From contig JAGQRV010000002.1 in NCBI GenBank assembly GCA_020425125.1, forward strand, positions 44,967 through 108,966: a stretch of DNA of 64,000 nt, read 5' to 3'. The translations under genes were made by a program, and so were the position numbers. This stretch comes from Paracoccaceae bacterium. Lineage in GTDB: Bacteria; Pseudomonadota; Alphaproteobacteria; Rhodobacterales; Rhodobacteraceae. Numbering within the stretch: position 1 is the first letter of the stretch; each line of letters opens with the position of its first letter. This document shows positions 32,582 through 40,199 of this stretch, piece by piece. The notes under the pieces are model-generated. The model was not told the origin of the DNA. It made no database searches and worked only from the letters and a program-made list of their open reading frames with translations.

Positions 32582-33635
32582 ACGCGAGTCCGAGCCAGAG
32601 CAGCCAGCGGTCAGGATCGAACAGCCGGTCGAGAACCGGGATTCCGAGATCGGACGCTCCGGCCAGGATGTCCTGCAAATAGGTCTGCGCCAGGACAAGA
32701 AACACGGCCCCCGCCACAGGCCCCCAGATCGTCCCCATCCCGCCGATCACGACCATCAGCAGAATGTCGATCATGATGTCGAAACTCAGCGTGGTGTCCG
32801 GGCCCACATAGCGCAGCCAGACCGCATAGAGCGCCCCGGCCAGTGCCGCAAATGCCGCCGAGATGATCGTTGCCGCGACACGGTACCGGACCACCGAATA
32901 CCCGACGGCCTCTGCCCGCAGGTCATTCTCGCGGATGGCCTGCAGGACCCGCCCGAACGGCGCATTGACGATCCGCAACATGGCGAGCACCAGCACCAGC
33001 GACCCTCCCAGGACGAGGTAGTAGGAGATGATCTTGCCGCTGATCCGCATTCCTCCCAGCGACAGCACCTCGGCTCCGCCCGCGCCTCTCGAAGCCAGAA
33101 GCCGCGGCAGCGAAATCTCGATCTGCGGCAGCCGGCCCCAGGTTTCTGCCGCCGTCAGGGCGCGTGGGATCCGGTAGGTCAGACCATCCTCTCCGCCCGT
33201 CAGCGCCGGCAGTTGCGAGACGAGAACCGCAAAGGCGGAAGCCACCGCAAGGGTGATCATCGCGAAGAAGATTGCCCGGACTCGCAGCGAGAAGAGCCCG
33301 ATCAGCGCCGCCAGCAGCGCCGCGACGGCCATTCCCGCCAGCGTGCCCGCGCCGAGGGCGGTGAAGCTCCGGCCGACATGAAGCGACGCCAGCGCCACCC
33401 CGTAGGCGCCGATGCCGAAGAACATTGTATGCGCGAAGCTGACGATTCCGGCATAGCCGAGGATCAGATCGTAGCTCGCCGCAAGCACTGCGAAGACGCA
33501 GATCCGAGCCGCCGTATCCAGCGCGCGGCTGCCCTCGAACAGGAACGGAGCGAGTGCAAGGACGGCCAGAAGCAGCGCGAACAGGACCGCCAGAATGCGC
33601 GATCCTGGCCGGTCGCCGGAAAGGATGCGAACCAT
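32508..33635 (-). CDS. livM: Branched-chain amino acid-type ABC permease, LivM family
   Basis: 375 residues, about ten hydrophobic segments. LivM marks include SYDLILGYAGIVSFAHTMFFGIGAYG near residue 55 and the C-terminal DIMIDILLMVVIGGMGTIWGPVAGAV. With LivH it forms the channel of a HAAT-family importer for branched-chain amino acids, amides or related compounds. Last of five genes (binding protein, LivG, LivF, LivH, LivM) on the minus strand; start one base after the LivH stop. It ends at the family's normal place, so the neighbouring broken DUF4212 gene, not this one, was damaged at the junction. Confidence 0.92.
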   Translation of the reverse strand: MVRILSGDRPGSRILAVLFALLLAVLALAPFLFEGSRALDTAARICVFAVLAASYDLILGYAGIVSFAHTMFFGIGAYGVALASLHVGRSFTALGAGTLAGMAVAALLAALIGLFSLRVRAIFFAMITLAVASAFAVLVSQLPALTGGEDGLTYRIPRALTAAETWGRLPQIEISLPRLLASRGAGGAEVLSLGGMRISGKIISYYLVLGGSLVLVLAMLRIVNAPFGRVLQAIRENDLRAEAVGYSVVRYRVAATIISAAFAALAGALYAVWLRYVGPDTTLSFDIMIDILLMVVIGGMGTIWGPVAGAVFLVLAQTYLQDILAGASDLGIPVLDRLFDPDRWLLWLGLAFILCVRFFPSGLVGRLRHGPGGPA

Positions 33636-33636
33636 C

Positions 33637-34758
33637 CTAACGCAACCGCGATGCCGGCATCATGCCGCTCGGTCGCCACATGAGGACCGCCACCATCAGT
33701 GAAATGGTTGAAATCAGAGCGAGCTTGGGCGCCAGAAAGGCAACGTAGTTCTGGGTCAGACCGACAAGAAGCGCCGCGAGAAAACACCCTTCGACCGACC
33801 CGAGCCCGCCGATGATCACAACGATGAAGACCAGCACCAGAAGCTCGGCCCCCATCTGCGCGGTGACATGCTCCTGATAGAGCGCCCACATCAGCCCGCC
33901 GAGACCGGCCAGCGCCGACCCGGCCATAAAGACCGCGACGAAGACGCGACTCAGGCGGTATCCCAGCGCCTCGACCATCTCGCAGTTCTCGACGCCCGCG
34001 CGGACGATCAGCCCGATCCGCGTCCGGCGCAACACCAGAGACATCGACGCAAAGACGACGAGGCCCAGCCCGACTGCGACCAGCCGGTATTGCTCGAGCG
34101 CCGCACCGCCCCAGGTCAGCACGCCCTTCAGCATCTGCGGCCTGGCAAGGAAGATCTCCGATGGCCCCCAAAGGACCCGGAGCAGTTCCTCGATCACGAT
34201 GAGCCCCCCCATGGTCACGAGGATCTGCTTCAGATGCGCCCCATAGGCCGGACGAACGATCACCCGCTCGAAGCCCCAGCCCAACACGCCGGCCGCAACC
34301 GTTGCAGCCAGCGCCGCAAGCCCGACAGCGGCAAGATTGAGCGCGAGGTCGGGCGTCCGCGTCCAGCCGGGCAGCGCCGCCAGAACGCTGACACCGACGA
34401 ACGCCCCGAGCGAGATGAAGGCGCCGTGTCCGAAATTGATCACGTCCATCAATCCGAACACCAGGGTCAGTCCCGAAGCCATGATGAAGAACATCATCCC
34501 CATGGCGAGACCGGCGAGGGAAAGTGTGAGCCACGTCGGAAAGACGGACCCGAAAGCACTCCAGAGCGCCGTGGCGGCATTCGCGTCCGTTATCGCAGCA
34601 GGTCCCGCGGGCAACTCGGAAAGCGCCATGCCGATCCAGCCGACGAGCGCCACAAGCGGCACCAGGCCCGCCGGAATGAACGGTGCGATGCGTGCCGCAA
34701 CACCTTCCGCCTCGAAGCGCGGGAGATGCACGGGAGCCTGCGGCCCGCCCGCGCTCAC
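33637..34758 (-). CDS. livH: Branched-chain amino acid-type ABC permease, LivH family
   Basis: 373 residues, longer than classical LivH (about 300) because of an N-terminal region of some 60 residues that includes one extra hydrophobic segment (FIPAGLVPLVALVGWIGMAL). The LivH core follows: GLTLVFGLMDVINFGHGAFISLGAF and, near the end, LLVLVFIVVIIGGLGSVEGCFLAALLVG. The ATG overlaps the LivF stop by four bases (ATGA). It forms the channel with LivM. Substrate is set by the binding protein at 36748. Confidence 0.9.
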   Translation of the reverse strand: MSAGGPQAPVHLPRFEAEGVAARIAPFIPAGLVPLVALVGWIGMALSELPAGPAAITDANAATALWSAFGSVFPTWLTLSLAGLAMGMMFFIMASGLTLVFGLMDVINFGHGAFISLGAFVGVSVLAALPGWTRTPDLALNLAAVGLAALAATVAAGVLGWGFERVIVRPAYGAHLKQILVTMGGLIVIEELLRVLWGPSEIFLARPQMLKGVLTWGGAALEQYRLVAVGLGLVVFASMSLVLRRTRIGLIVRAGVENCEMVEALGYRLSRVFVAVFMAGSALAGLGGLMWALYQEHVTAQMGAELLVLVFIVVIIGGLGSVEGCFLAALLVGLTQNYVAFLAPKLALISTISLMVAVLMWRPSGMMPASRLR

Positions 34759-35954
34759 GTCCGCTCCAGATCGAACCCGAGAAGCCGCGCCTGCAGATCT
34801 GGATCGTCGGCGATGGCCGTCATAGAACCGCTCCAGGCGACCCTGCCGTCATCCAGCACCACGCATCGGTCACCGAGTTCGCGGGCGACGGCGAAGTTCT
34901 GTTCGACAAGCAGGACGGCCGCGCCCTGAAGCTTCAGGTCCCGGATTGCCTTGACGAGCGTGGCCATGATGGCCGGTGCAAGGCCCTTTGTCGGTTCGTC
35001 GATTAGGTAAAGCCGCCGCCGCTCCACCATGGCGCGGGCGACCGCAAGCATCTGCTTCTGCCCGCCCGAGAGGGTTCCCGCAGGAGCGTTCCAGAAGGTC
35101 CGGAGCGCCGGGAAGACACTGAAGAGCCAGTCAAGCCGGTCGGCCGGGATCGGACCGGAGCGCGCGGCGAGGATCATGTTTTCCGCCACCGACAGGGAGC
35201 CGAAGATGCCCATGTCCTCGGGGACGTAGCCGAGCCCGGCGCGGGCGATCCGGTGCGCCGGCCAACCGGAGATATCTTCTCCGTCGAACCGGATGTGGCC
35301 TGATCTTGGCTGCCGGAGTCCCATGATCGTCCTGAGGGTCGTTGTCTTCCCGGCGCCGTTCCGACCCAGGAGCATGGTCACGCCCCGCACCGGAACGTCG
35401 AAGCTCACGTCGTCGAGAATGTGATAGGGCCCGATATCGGTCGACACCCCCGCAAGCGACAGAAGCACCGGCGCGGCGGACGGCCGATCCACTGTCGCAG
35501 AAGACGTGGCAGGAACGGCCGGACGAAGGAGCGGACGCTCGGCTTCCAATGGCGTGGCGGAGGATGCCTCCGCCGCCAAATCCGGGTTCGAAGATCCGGG
35601 CCAGTCGCCGCCGTCAGGTGGCGCATAGAGCTGATCCGGCATCAGGATCAGCCGCTGTCCCGCCGGCGCCGCGGATCGAACCGGTTCCGCATCCGTCTTG
35701 GGTGCATCGGCCTCGTGCGCCGTCAGGTCCTGCCCCCGGTCCTCCGCCCGAGGGGCCGGACCGGCAGGACCGGCCGGGCGGTCGTCTGCGGGCGGACTGC
35801 CCGACGCATGTCCGGGGCCGCGCGGCGCTGCCAACGGCGGCGGCTCGTCGGCGACCTTTGGGGCGACACCGCCCGCGCGCATCCGCGCCGTCTCCATCGC
35901 TCGTGCAAGCCGGTCGACCCGGAGCCGAACCTTGTCGTTGTCGTCTTCAGGCAT
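34755..35954 (-). CDS. livF: ABC transporter ATPase, LivF family, with ~165-residue N-terminal extension
   Basis: 399 residues from the ATG at 35954, which has GGAG at 9-nt spacing and overlaps the LivG stop by 8 bases. The LivF ATPase domain occupies about residues 167-399 (Walker A GRNGAGKTT, signature LSGGQKQM, Walker B LYLIDEPTKGLAP). Residues 1-165 are an unusual Pro/Ala/Asp/Arg-rich segment that begins MPEDDNDKVRLRVDRLARAMETARMR (a possible short helix) and then looks disordered. LivF proteins are normally about 235 residues. An internal start such as Met at the MPDQLY segment would still leave an extension. The role of the extra segment is unknown. Confidence 0.88.
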   Translation of the reverse strand: MPEDDNDKVRLRVDRLARAMETARMRAGGVAPKVADEPPPLAAPRGPGHASGSPPADDRPAGPAGPAPRAEDRGQDLTAHEADAPKTDAEPVRSAAPAGQRLILMPDQLYAPPDGGDWPGSSNPDLAAEASSATPLEAERPLLRPAVPATSSATVDRPSAAPVLLSLAGVSTDIGPYHILDDVSFDVPVRGVTMLLGRNGAGKTTTLRTIMGLRQPRSGHIRFDGEDISGWPAHRIARAGLGYVPEDMGIFGSLSVAENMILAARSGPIPADRLDWLFSVFPALRTFWNAPAGTLSGGQKQMLAVARAMVERRRLYLIDEPTKGLAPAIMATLVKAIRDLKLQGAAVLLVEQNFAVARELGDRCVVLDDGRVAWSGSMTAIADDPDLQARLLGFDLERT

Positions 35955-36711
35955 CGGCAAGGCTCCGTCCAAGATAGGCGTCGCGCACCACGTCAGCGGC
36001 CATGACCTCGGCCGGTGTGCCGTCGGCGGCGAGCGCACCGTTGTGCAGCACGATGATGCGGTCGGCGAGGCGCCGGACCACCCCCATCCGGTGCTCCACC
36101 AGCAACACGCACCGCGTGGCATCCCTGCGGATGTCTTCGATCAGTCGCAGGATCGCCGGGGCCGCATCCGCCGACATGCCTGCGGTCGGCTCATCGAAGA
36201 GAAAGACCCGCGGCTCCAGCGCGATGAGCAGACCGACCTCGAGCTTGCGCTGGTCACCGTGGGACAGTTCACCAGCGAGCCGTCCGGAAAGGTGCCGCAA
36301 CTGGACCTGGTCGAGCACCGCCCGTGCGGCGTCGGCCATGGCGTGGTCGGCATCGGCCAGCGCGAACAGACGCGCCCCCTTGCGCTGGCGGGCCTGAACG
36401 GCGAGGCGCACATTCTCGAAGACGCTGAGCCCGGGAAAGAGGCTGGTGAGCTGAAATGCACGCCCCAGCCCGCGTCGCGTACGCGCGGCCATGGGCAGGC
36501 GGGTGATGTCCTGCCCGTCCAGCAGAATCTGGCCCTGCGTGGCGTGAACCCGCCCCGAGATCGCATTGAAGTAGGTGGTCTTCCCGGCGCCGTTCGGCCC
36601 CACGATGGCGGTCAGTTCTCCGGCCCGGAAACGGCAGCTGACCGCGTCCACCGCCACGTGCCCGCCGAAGCGGACGGTGAGAGAGCGGGTTTCAAGCGCG
36701 GGTTCGGCCAT
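35947..36711 (-). CDS. livG: ABC transporter ATPase, LivG family
   Basis: 254 residues, normal LivG length. Walker A GPNGAGKTTYF, the FQLTSLFPGLSVFENV segment, signature LSHGDQRKLE and Walker B VFLFDEPTAGMS are intact. It pairs with LivF as the second nucleotide-binding subunit. The signature reads LSHGD in place of LSGGQ, which is common in LivG proteins. The gene lies 36 bases after the binding-protein stop. Confidence 0.94.
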   Translation of the reverse strand: MAEPALETRSLTVRFGGHVAVDAVSCRFRAGELTAIVGPNGAGKTTYFNAISGRVHATQGQILLDGQDITRLPMAARTRRGLGRAFQLTSLFPGLSVFENVRLAVQARQRKGARLFALADADHAMADAARAVLDQVQLRHLSGRLAGELSHGDQRKLEVGLLIALEPRVFLFDEPTAGMSADAAPAILRLIEDIRRDATRCVLLVEHRMGVVRRLADRIIVLHNGALAADGTPAEVMAADVVRDAYLGRSLADA

Positions 36712-36747
36712 GCTCAGGCGCGGCTCCGCCCGGCAGCACGCGCCCGC

Positions 36748-37917
36748 TCAATTGCGGATCGGCACCGGCATGTCGTCAATGCCGAGTTCGCGCACAAGAA
36801 CCGGAATACCCCATTCGACATCTGGATCCACCTTGATCCTGAAATGATACATGGACTGTAGTGCCTGATGATCTTCGGGACGGAACCGCATCAGCCCTTT
36901 CGGCGTCTGCCATTCCATCCCCTCCATTGCCCCGATCAGCGCCTCGCTGTCGGTCGACCCCGCGGCGCGGATCGCCTCGACCGCGGCGATGCCCGCCGCC
37001 ATACCGCCGGCGGTAAAGAAATCGGGCGGCGTCCCGAAGCGCGCCAGATGTTCCTTTACCAGCCAGTCGTTCACCGGGTTCTGCGGAATCTCGTAGTAGT
37101 AGTAGGTCGCCCCCTCCATCCCGGGGAGGTCCCTGTAGGCCGCCAGCGCCGCCAGGATGTTCCCGCCCGTGGCGATCTCGATTCCATAGCGCTCGGGCTC
37201 CATGGCATTGATCTTGCCCATCGGATTGCCGCCGCCCGCCCAGATGATGAAAAGCTTCTTCTCGCCGTCCACGTCCTTCATGGCGTTGAAGATCCGCTGG
37301 GCGGCGGCGGTGAAGTCGGTCGTGTCGGTCGGAACGTATTCCTCGTGAACCAGATCGGCCCCGGTTTCCTCCAGCGCTTCGCGAAACGCGGCCACGCCGT
37401 CGCGTCCGAAGGCGTAATCCTGCGCCAGCGTCGCCACCTTCACCCCGTCGCCGCCGATAGCCACTGCATTGGCGATGGCATCCTGGCTGGAATTTCGGGC
37501 GGTGCGGAAGATGTACCGGTTCCAGTTCGCGCCGGTGATCGAATCCGCTACGGCAGGTTCGACGATCAGCACCTTTTCGTAGTCCTCGGCTACCGGCAGC
37601 ATCGCAAGCGCCACCCCGGAACTGACTGGGCCGACCGCCAAATCGGCCTCGTCATCGCCGAAGGCCTCTTCAAGCATGGCGCGTCCTGTCGCCGGGTCGA
37701 GCCGGGTATCCTTCTCGATCACGACAATCGGCTCGTCATCGATCGCCATGGTCCCGTGCGTGGCATATTCGAGCCCCATCATCAGCCCGGTATGGGACTG
37801 CGCCGCATACGCCTCCAGCGCGCCGGTCTTTCCGTAGACATGCGCGATCGTGATGTCGGCCGCGGTCTGGCTCGCGACAACACACGCCGCGAACCCCGGA
37901 AGGAGGCTCAGCTTCAT
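36748..37917 (-). CDS. Branched-chain amino acid / amide-type ABC substrate-binding protein
   Basis: 389 residues with a short signal peptide (MKLSLLPGFAACVVASQTAA). The mature protein is a Leu/Ile/Val-binding-protein type periplasmic receptor: TGLMMGLEYATHG, AVGPVSSGVALAMLPVAEDY, NSSQDAIANAV, VATLAQDYAFGRDGVAAF and a C-terminal YHFRIKVDPDVEWGIPVL. It resembles receptors for aromatic or aliphatic acids and amides as much as LivJ, so the ligand is open. First gene of the liv operon, divergent from metY with a 175-bp gap that holds no clear riboswitch. Confidence 0.88.
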   Translation of the reverse strand: MKLSLLPGFAACVVASQTAADITIAHVYGKTGALEAYAAQSHTGLMMGLEYATHGTMAIDDEPIVVIEKDTRLDPATGRAMLEEAFGDDEADLAVGPVSSGVALAMLPVAEDYEKVLIVEPAVADSITGANWNRYIFRTARNSSQDAIANAVAIGGDGVKVATLAQDYAFGRDGVAAFREALEETGADLVHEEYVPTDTTDFTAAAQRIFNAMKDVDGEKKLFIIWAGGGNPMGKINAMEPERYGIEIATGGNILAALAAYRDLPGMEGATYYYYEIPQNPVNDWLVKEHLARFGTPPDFFTAGGMAAGIAAVEAIRAAGSTDSEALIGAMEGMEWQTPKGLMRFRPEDHQALQSMYHFRIKVDPDVEWGIPVLVRELGIDDMPVPIRN

Positions 37918-38092
37918 TCGTTAACTCCCTGAATTGCGGCCATTCAGGCTCTGCTACCCTCAAGGTGGAGCGTAGTGCTCCGCCCGCCACCATTCAACCG
38001 GAAATATGTGTCTTCGGCACGCGACAGTGCGCTTCTTGCCGGGCTCCGGCGGCTCGCCTATTGCTGGCCCGACAAACACAAGGGAGGGTTCA

Positions 38093-39385
38093 ATGTCCGA
38101 CGGCCCCGTTTACGGCTTCGACACGCTGCAGGTTCATGCCGGGTCGCGCCCCGATCCGGCGACCGGCGCCCGGCAGACGCCGATCTACCAGACCACCGCC
38201 TATGTCTTCCGCGACGCCGATCACGCGGCGGCCCTGTTCAATCTGCAGGAAGTCGGCTTCATCTATTCGCGCCTGACCAATCCGACCGTTGCCGTGCTGC
38301 AGGAGCGGATCGCCACGCTTGAGGGCGGTGTCGGTGCGGTCTGCTGCTCCTCCGGGCATGCGGCCCAGATCATGGCGCTGTTCCCGCTGATGGGGCCGGG
38401 GCTCAATATCGTCGCGTCGACGCGACTCTACGGCGGCACCGTTACCCAGTTCACCCAAACGATCCGCCGCTTCGGCTGGAAGGCCACCTTTGTCGATACC
38501 GACGACCTCGACGCGGTCCGCGGCGCGATCGACGAGAACACGCGGGCGATCTTCTGCGAATCCATTGCCAATCCGGGCGGATACATTACCGATCTCGACG
38601 CCATGGCTCGGATCGCCGACGACGCCGGCATTCCGCTGATCGTCGACAACACGTCGGCCACGCCCTATCTCTGCCGCCCGATCGAACAAGGCGCCACCAT
38701 CGTCGTCCATTCGACCACCAAGTACCTGACCGGAAACGGCACCGTGACCGGCGGCGCCATCGTCGATTCCGGCAAGTTCGACTGGTCGGCCTCGGACAAG
38801 TTTCCGTCGCTCAGCACACCCGAGCCCGCCTATCACGGGCTGAAGTTCCACGAAACCTTCGGGCCGCTGGCCTTCACCTTCCATGGCATCGCCATCGGGC
38901 TGCGCGATCTCGGGATGACGATGAACCCGCAGGGTGCGCATTACACCCTCCTTGGCATCGAAACCCTGAGCCTGCGGATGCAGCGCCACGTGGAGAATGC
39001 GATCAAGGTGGCTAGCTGGCTCGAACGCGACCCGCGCGTCGAATACGTGACCTATGCCGGCCTGCCCTCATCGCCCTATCACGACCGTGTCGCACGGGTC
39101 TGCCCGCACGGGGCCGGCGCGATCTTCACGTTTGCGGTCAACGGCGGCTACGAAGCCTGCGTGAAGCTCGTCAACGCCGTCAACCTGTTCAGCCATGTCG
39201 CCAACCTGGGTGACGCGAGGTCGCTGATCATCCACTCCGCCTCAACCACCCATCGCCAGCTGACGCCCGAGCAGCAGACGGCGGCAGGAGCAGCCCCGAA
39301 TGTGGTCCGGCTGTCGATCGGGATCGAGGATGCCGACGACCTGATTGCCGATCTGGACCAGGCGCTGGCCGCCGCCACCGCCTAA
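38093..39385 (+). CDS. metY: O-acetylhomoserine sulfhydrylase / aminocarboxypropyltransferase
   Basis: 430 residues from the ATG at 38093, which follows AGGGAGGG. It makes homocysteine from O-acetylhomoserine and sulfide with PLP. The PLP-binding lysine lies in HSTTKYLTGNGTVTGG; the N-terminal FDTLQVHAGSRPDPATGARQ-type opening and the extra central insert giving a length near 430 separate MetY from the shorter MetB/MetZ (about 390). Cys/Met metabolism family signature residues are intact. The upstream 175 bases show no SAM riboswitch that I can recognise. Convergent with the SIMPL gene 7 bases away. Confidence 0.93.
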   Translation: MSDGPVYGFDTLQVHAGSRPDPATGARQTPIYQTTAYVFRDADHAAALFNLQEVGFIYSRLTNPTVAVLQERIATLEGGVGAVCCSSGHAAQIMALFPLMGPGLNIVASTRLYGGTVTQFTQTIRRFGWKATFVDTDDLDAVRGAIDENTRAIFCESIANPGGYITDLDAMARIADDAGIPLIVDNTSATPYLCRPIEQGATIVVHSTTKYLTGNGTVTGGAIVDSGKFDWSASDKFPSLSTPEPAYHGLKFHETFGPLAFTFHGIAIGLRDLGMTMNPQGAHYTLLGIETLSLRMQRHVENAIKVASWLERDPRVEYVTYAGLPSSPYHDRVARVCPHGAGAIFTFAVNGGYEACVKLVNAVNLFSHVANLGDARSLIIHSASTTHRQLTPEQQTAAGAAPNVVRLSIGIEDADDLIADLDQALAAATA

Positions 39386-39392
39386 CCGGGCA

Positions 39393-40085
39393 TCAGTCGC
39401 CGAGCGCCAGAACCACCGTAACCCGTTCGGTGACCGCGACCAAGCCCTCGGCGATCGGTACGCCGCTGCCCGCCGCCGCGGCGCGCATCATCACCACCGG
39501 CCCGGGTGCGGCCCCGTTTTCGGTGATCGAGATCACCGCGCCAAGGGTGACGCCGGCCGCCTCGGCATAGAGCTTCGCCTTGGCCAGCGCATCGGCCACG
39601 GCGTCCCGGCGTGCATCGTCCTCGGCCGATTTCGGATCGGTCAGGCCGAATGTCACGCCCTGAAGTTCGTTCGCACCGGAACTGACCAGCGTGTCCAAGA
39701 GTCCGCCGAGACCGGCAATGTCGTGGGATTTCAATGCGACTATCGTCCTCGCCTCGAATTCCGGCGCGGGCGGTGGCCCCTCCTCGGGACGCGGCGCATA
39801 GACCGTACCGAGATTGAGTCCTTCGGTCTGAACGTCCGTGTCCGCGATCCCAGCCGCCGTGACGGCATCCATCACCTGCTGCATCGCATCGGACATGCCG
39901 GTAACTGCCGCGCGGGCGCTGTCCGCGCGAACCGCCACACCAAGGCGCACGGTTGCAAGATCGGGCGCGGCGGCCACTTGGCCCTCTCCCGTAACGGTGA
40001 TCGTGCGCTCTGCAGCGCTGGCCGGCACAAACCCGAAGGCCAGCGTCCAAAGCACCGCGAACAGGGCCAAAAATCGCGTCGGCAT
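39393..40085 (-). CDS. SIMPL (DUF541) domain periplasmic protein
   Basis: 230 residues with a signal peptide (MPTRFLALFAVLWTLAFGFVPASAA). The mature start ERTITVTGEGQVAAAPDLATVRLGV is the SIMPL/DUF541 hallmark, and the C-terminal half has the paired VADALAKAKLYAEAAGVTLG and ITENG segments. Family members (for example YggE, BP26) form periplasmic oligomers; YggE has been linked to oxidative stress and BP26 to a channel-like assembly, but the biochemical role is unsettled. It is transcribed on its own, divergently from the large gene at 40200. Confidence 0.9.
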   Translation of the reverse strand: MPTRFLALFAVLWTLAFGFVPASAAERTITVTGEGQVAAAPDLATVRLGVAVRADSARAAVTGMSDAMQQVMDAVTAAGIADTDVQTEGLNLGTVYAPRPEEGPPPAPEFEARTIVALKSHDIAGLGGLLDTLVSSGANELQGVTFGLTDPKSAEDDARRDAVADALAKAKLYAEAAGVTLGAVISITENGAAPGPVVMMRAAAAGSGVPIAEGLVAVTERVTVVLALGD

Positions 40086-40199
40086 CTGGGATTCCGTCCT
40101 TTCTGTTGTGGGTTTTCTCTATCTATGCCGCAAGATCATGCTAGAATAGCGCAAAACCAGAAATCACCCGATTTGGGCCGAGGCAGCCCGGGCAGCGAC

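Noticed and set aside
37918..38092. SAM-type riboswitch upstream of metY
   Set aside because: I searched by eye for SAM-II and SAM/SAH-like conserved cores and found none; only a normal ribosome site is evident.
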